From positions 1 through 5,123 of the forward strand of contig CALYAC010000025.1 of the NCBI GenBank assembly GCA_944393405.1: a stretch of 5,123 bases of DNA, in the 5' to 3' direction. Source of the DNA: an uncultured Clostridia bacterium. Lineage in GTDB: Bacteria; Bacillota_A; Clostridia; TANB77; CAG-508. The position numbers and the translations under genes were made by a program. Numbering within the stretch: position 1 is the first letter of the stretch; the number at the start of each line of letters is the position of its first letter. Positions 5,045-5,123 of this stretch are shown here, one piece after another. Under the pieces are notes generated by a model that saw only the letters and a list, made by a program, of their open reading frames with translations, searched no databases and was not told the origin of the DNA.

Positions 5045-5123
5045 TTAAATCTCCTACTTTTCTTTTTTTATATTCTTCAACTTTCTTGTGATTATTAAAG
5101 CTTGTTATTTAGTTCATTTAAAT
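5045..5123. other. Right edge, 79 bases with no supported gene
   Basis: On the minus strand the frame from 5121 encodes LNELNNKL and stops at TAA 5095-5097. It could be the last 8 codons of an upstream gene in the same direction, but it is too short to prove. A second frame below it (ending with KKVEEYKKRKVGDLNV and a TAA at 5037-5039) looks protein-like but has a stop at 5109-5111 and no start codon, so it is not called. The only firm element is the TAGGAG ribosome site of the P-loop gene. No convincing promoter is visible. Confidence 0.4.

Noticed and set aside
5037..5111. Minus-strand protein-like stretch ending KKVEEYKKRKVGDLNV
   Set aside because: An in-frame stop at 5109-5111 and the lack of any ATG, GTG or TTG in between leave no way to start it. 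It may be a decayed remnant but cannot be supported.
1..5123. CRISPR array, rRNA or tRNA genes, insertion sequence
   Set aside because: There are no regularly spaced 20-40 base repeats, no structural RNA signatures, and no transposase apart from the recombinase end.

Overview
The window is very AT-rich, with Shine-Dalgarno sites of the AGGAGG/AGGTGA type, the standard code (Trp is TGG) and a MurG whose motif spellings are those common in low-GC Firmicutes. I read it as a chromosomal segment of a low-GC Firmicute (Clostridia- or Bacilli-like, possibly a gut lineage); the exact taxon cannot be fixed from sequence alone.

Left edge (1-442): the last 56 codons of a tyrosine recombinase, including the catalytic HxxR, LGH and Tyr motifs, run rightward into a non-coding convergence zone of about 270 bases. 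This zone holds two hairpin/T-run terminators that work on the minus strand, one that works on the plus strand, and two pairs of short tandem repeats (205-228 and 411-434) with related sequence. These may be recombinase-binding or attachment-site sequences, so an integrated-element boundary is likely here.

Centre (443-2916): a two-gene minus-strand unit. The first gene starts with TTG behind a strong ribosome binding site. It encodes a 668-residue fusion of an N-terminal PHP (polymerase/histidinol phosphatase) metal-dependent phosphoesterase domain to an SMC/Rad50-like ABC ATPase with a helical insert. The second gene overlaps it by 20 bases and encodes a 100-residue acidic, coiled-coil-tailed protein of unknown family. 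The upstream gap carries an extended -10 promoter, a leader hairpin, and a striking inverted pair of tandem TGACAC boxes. This unit next to a recombinase has the look of a mobile conflict/defence module and is the best candidate here for an undescribed system. That role is inference.

Right (2917-5123): a minus-strand housekeeping run, read in the order small P-loop NTPase/kinase-like protein, S51-family (PepE-like) serine hydrolase, then MurG. The first two genes are joined by a one-base TAATG overlap; murG follows after 56 bases. MurG makes lipid II for peptidoglycan synthesis. The P-loop/PepE-like pair is probably a functional unit of unknown substrate.
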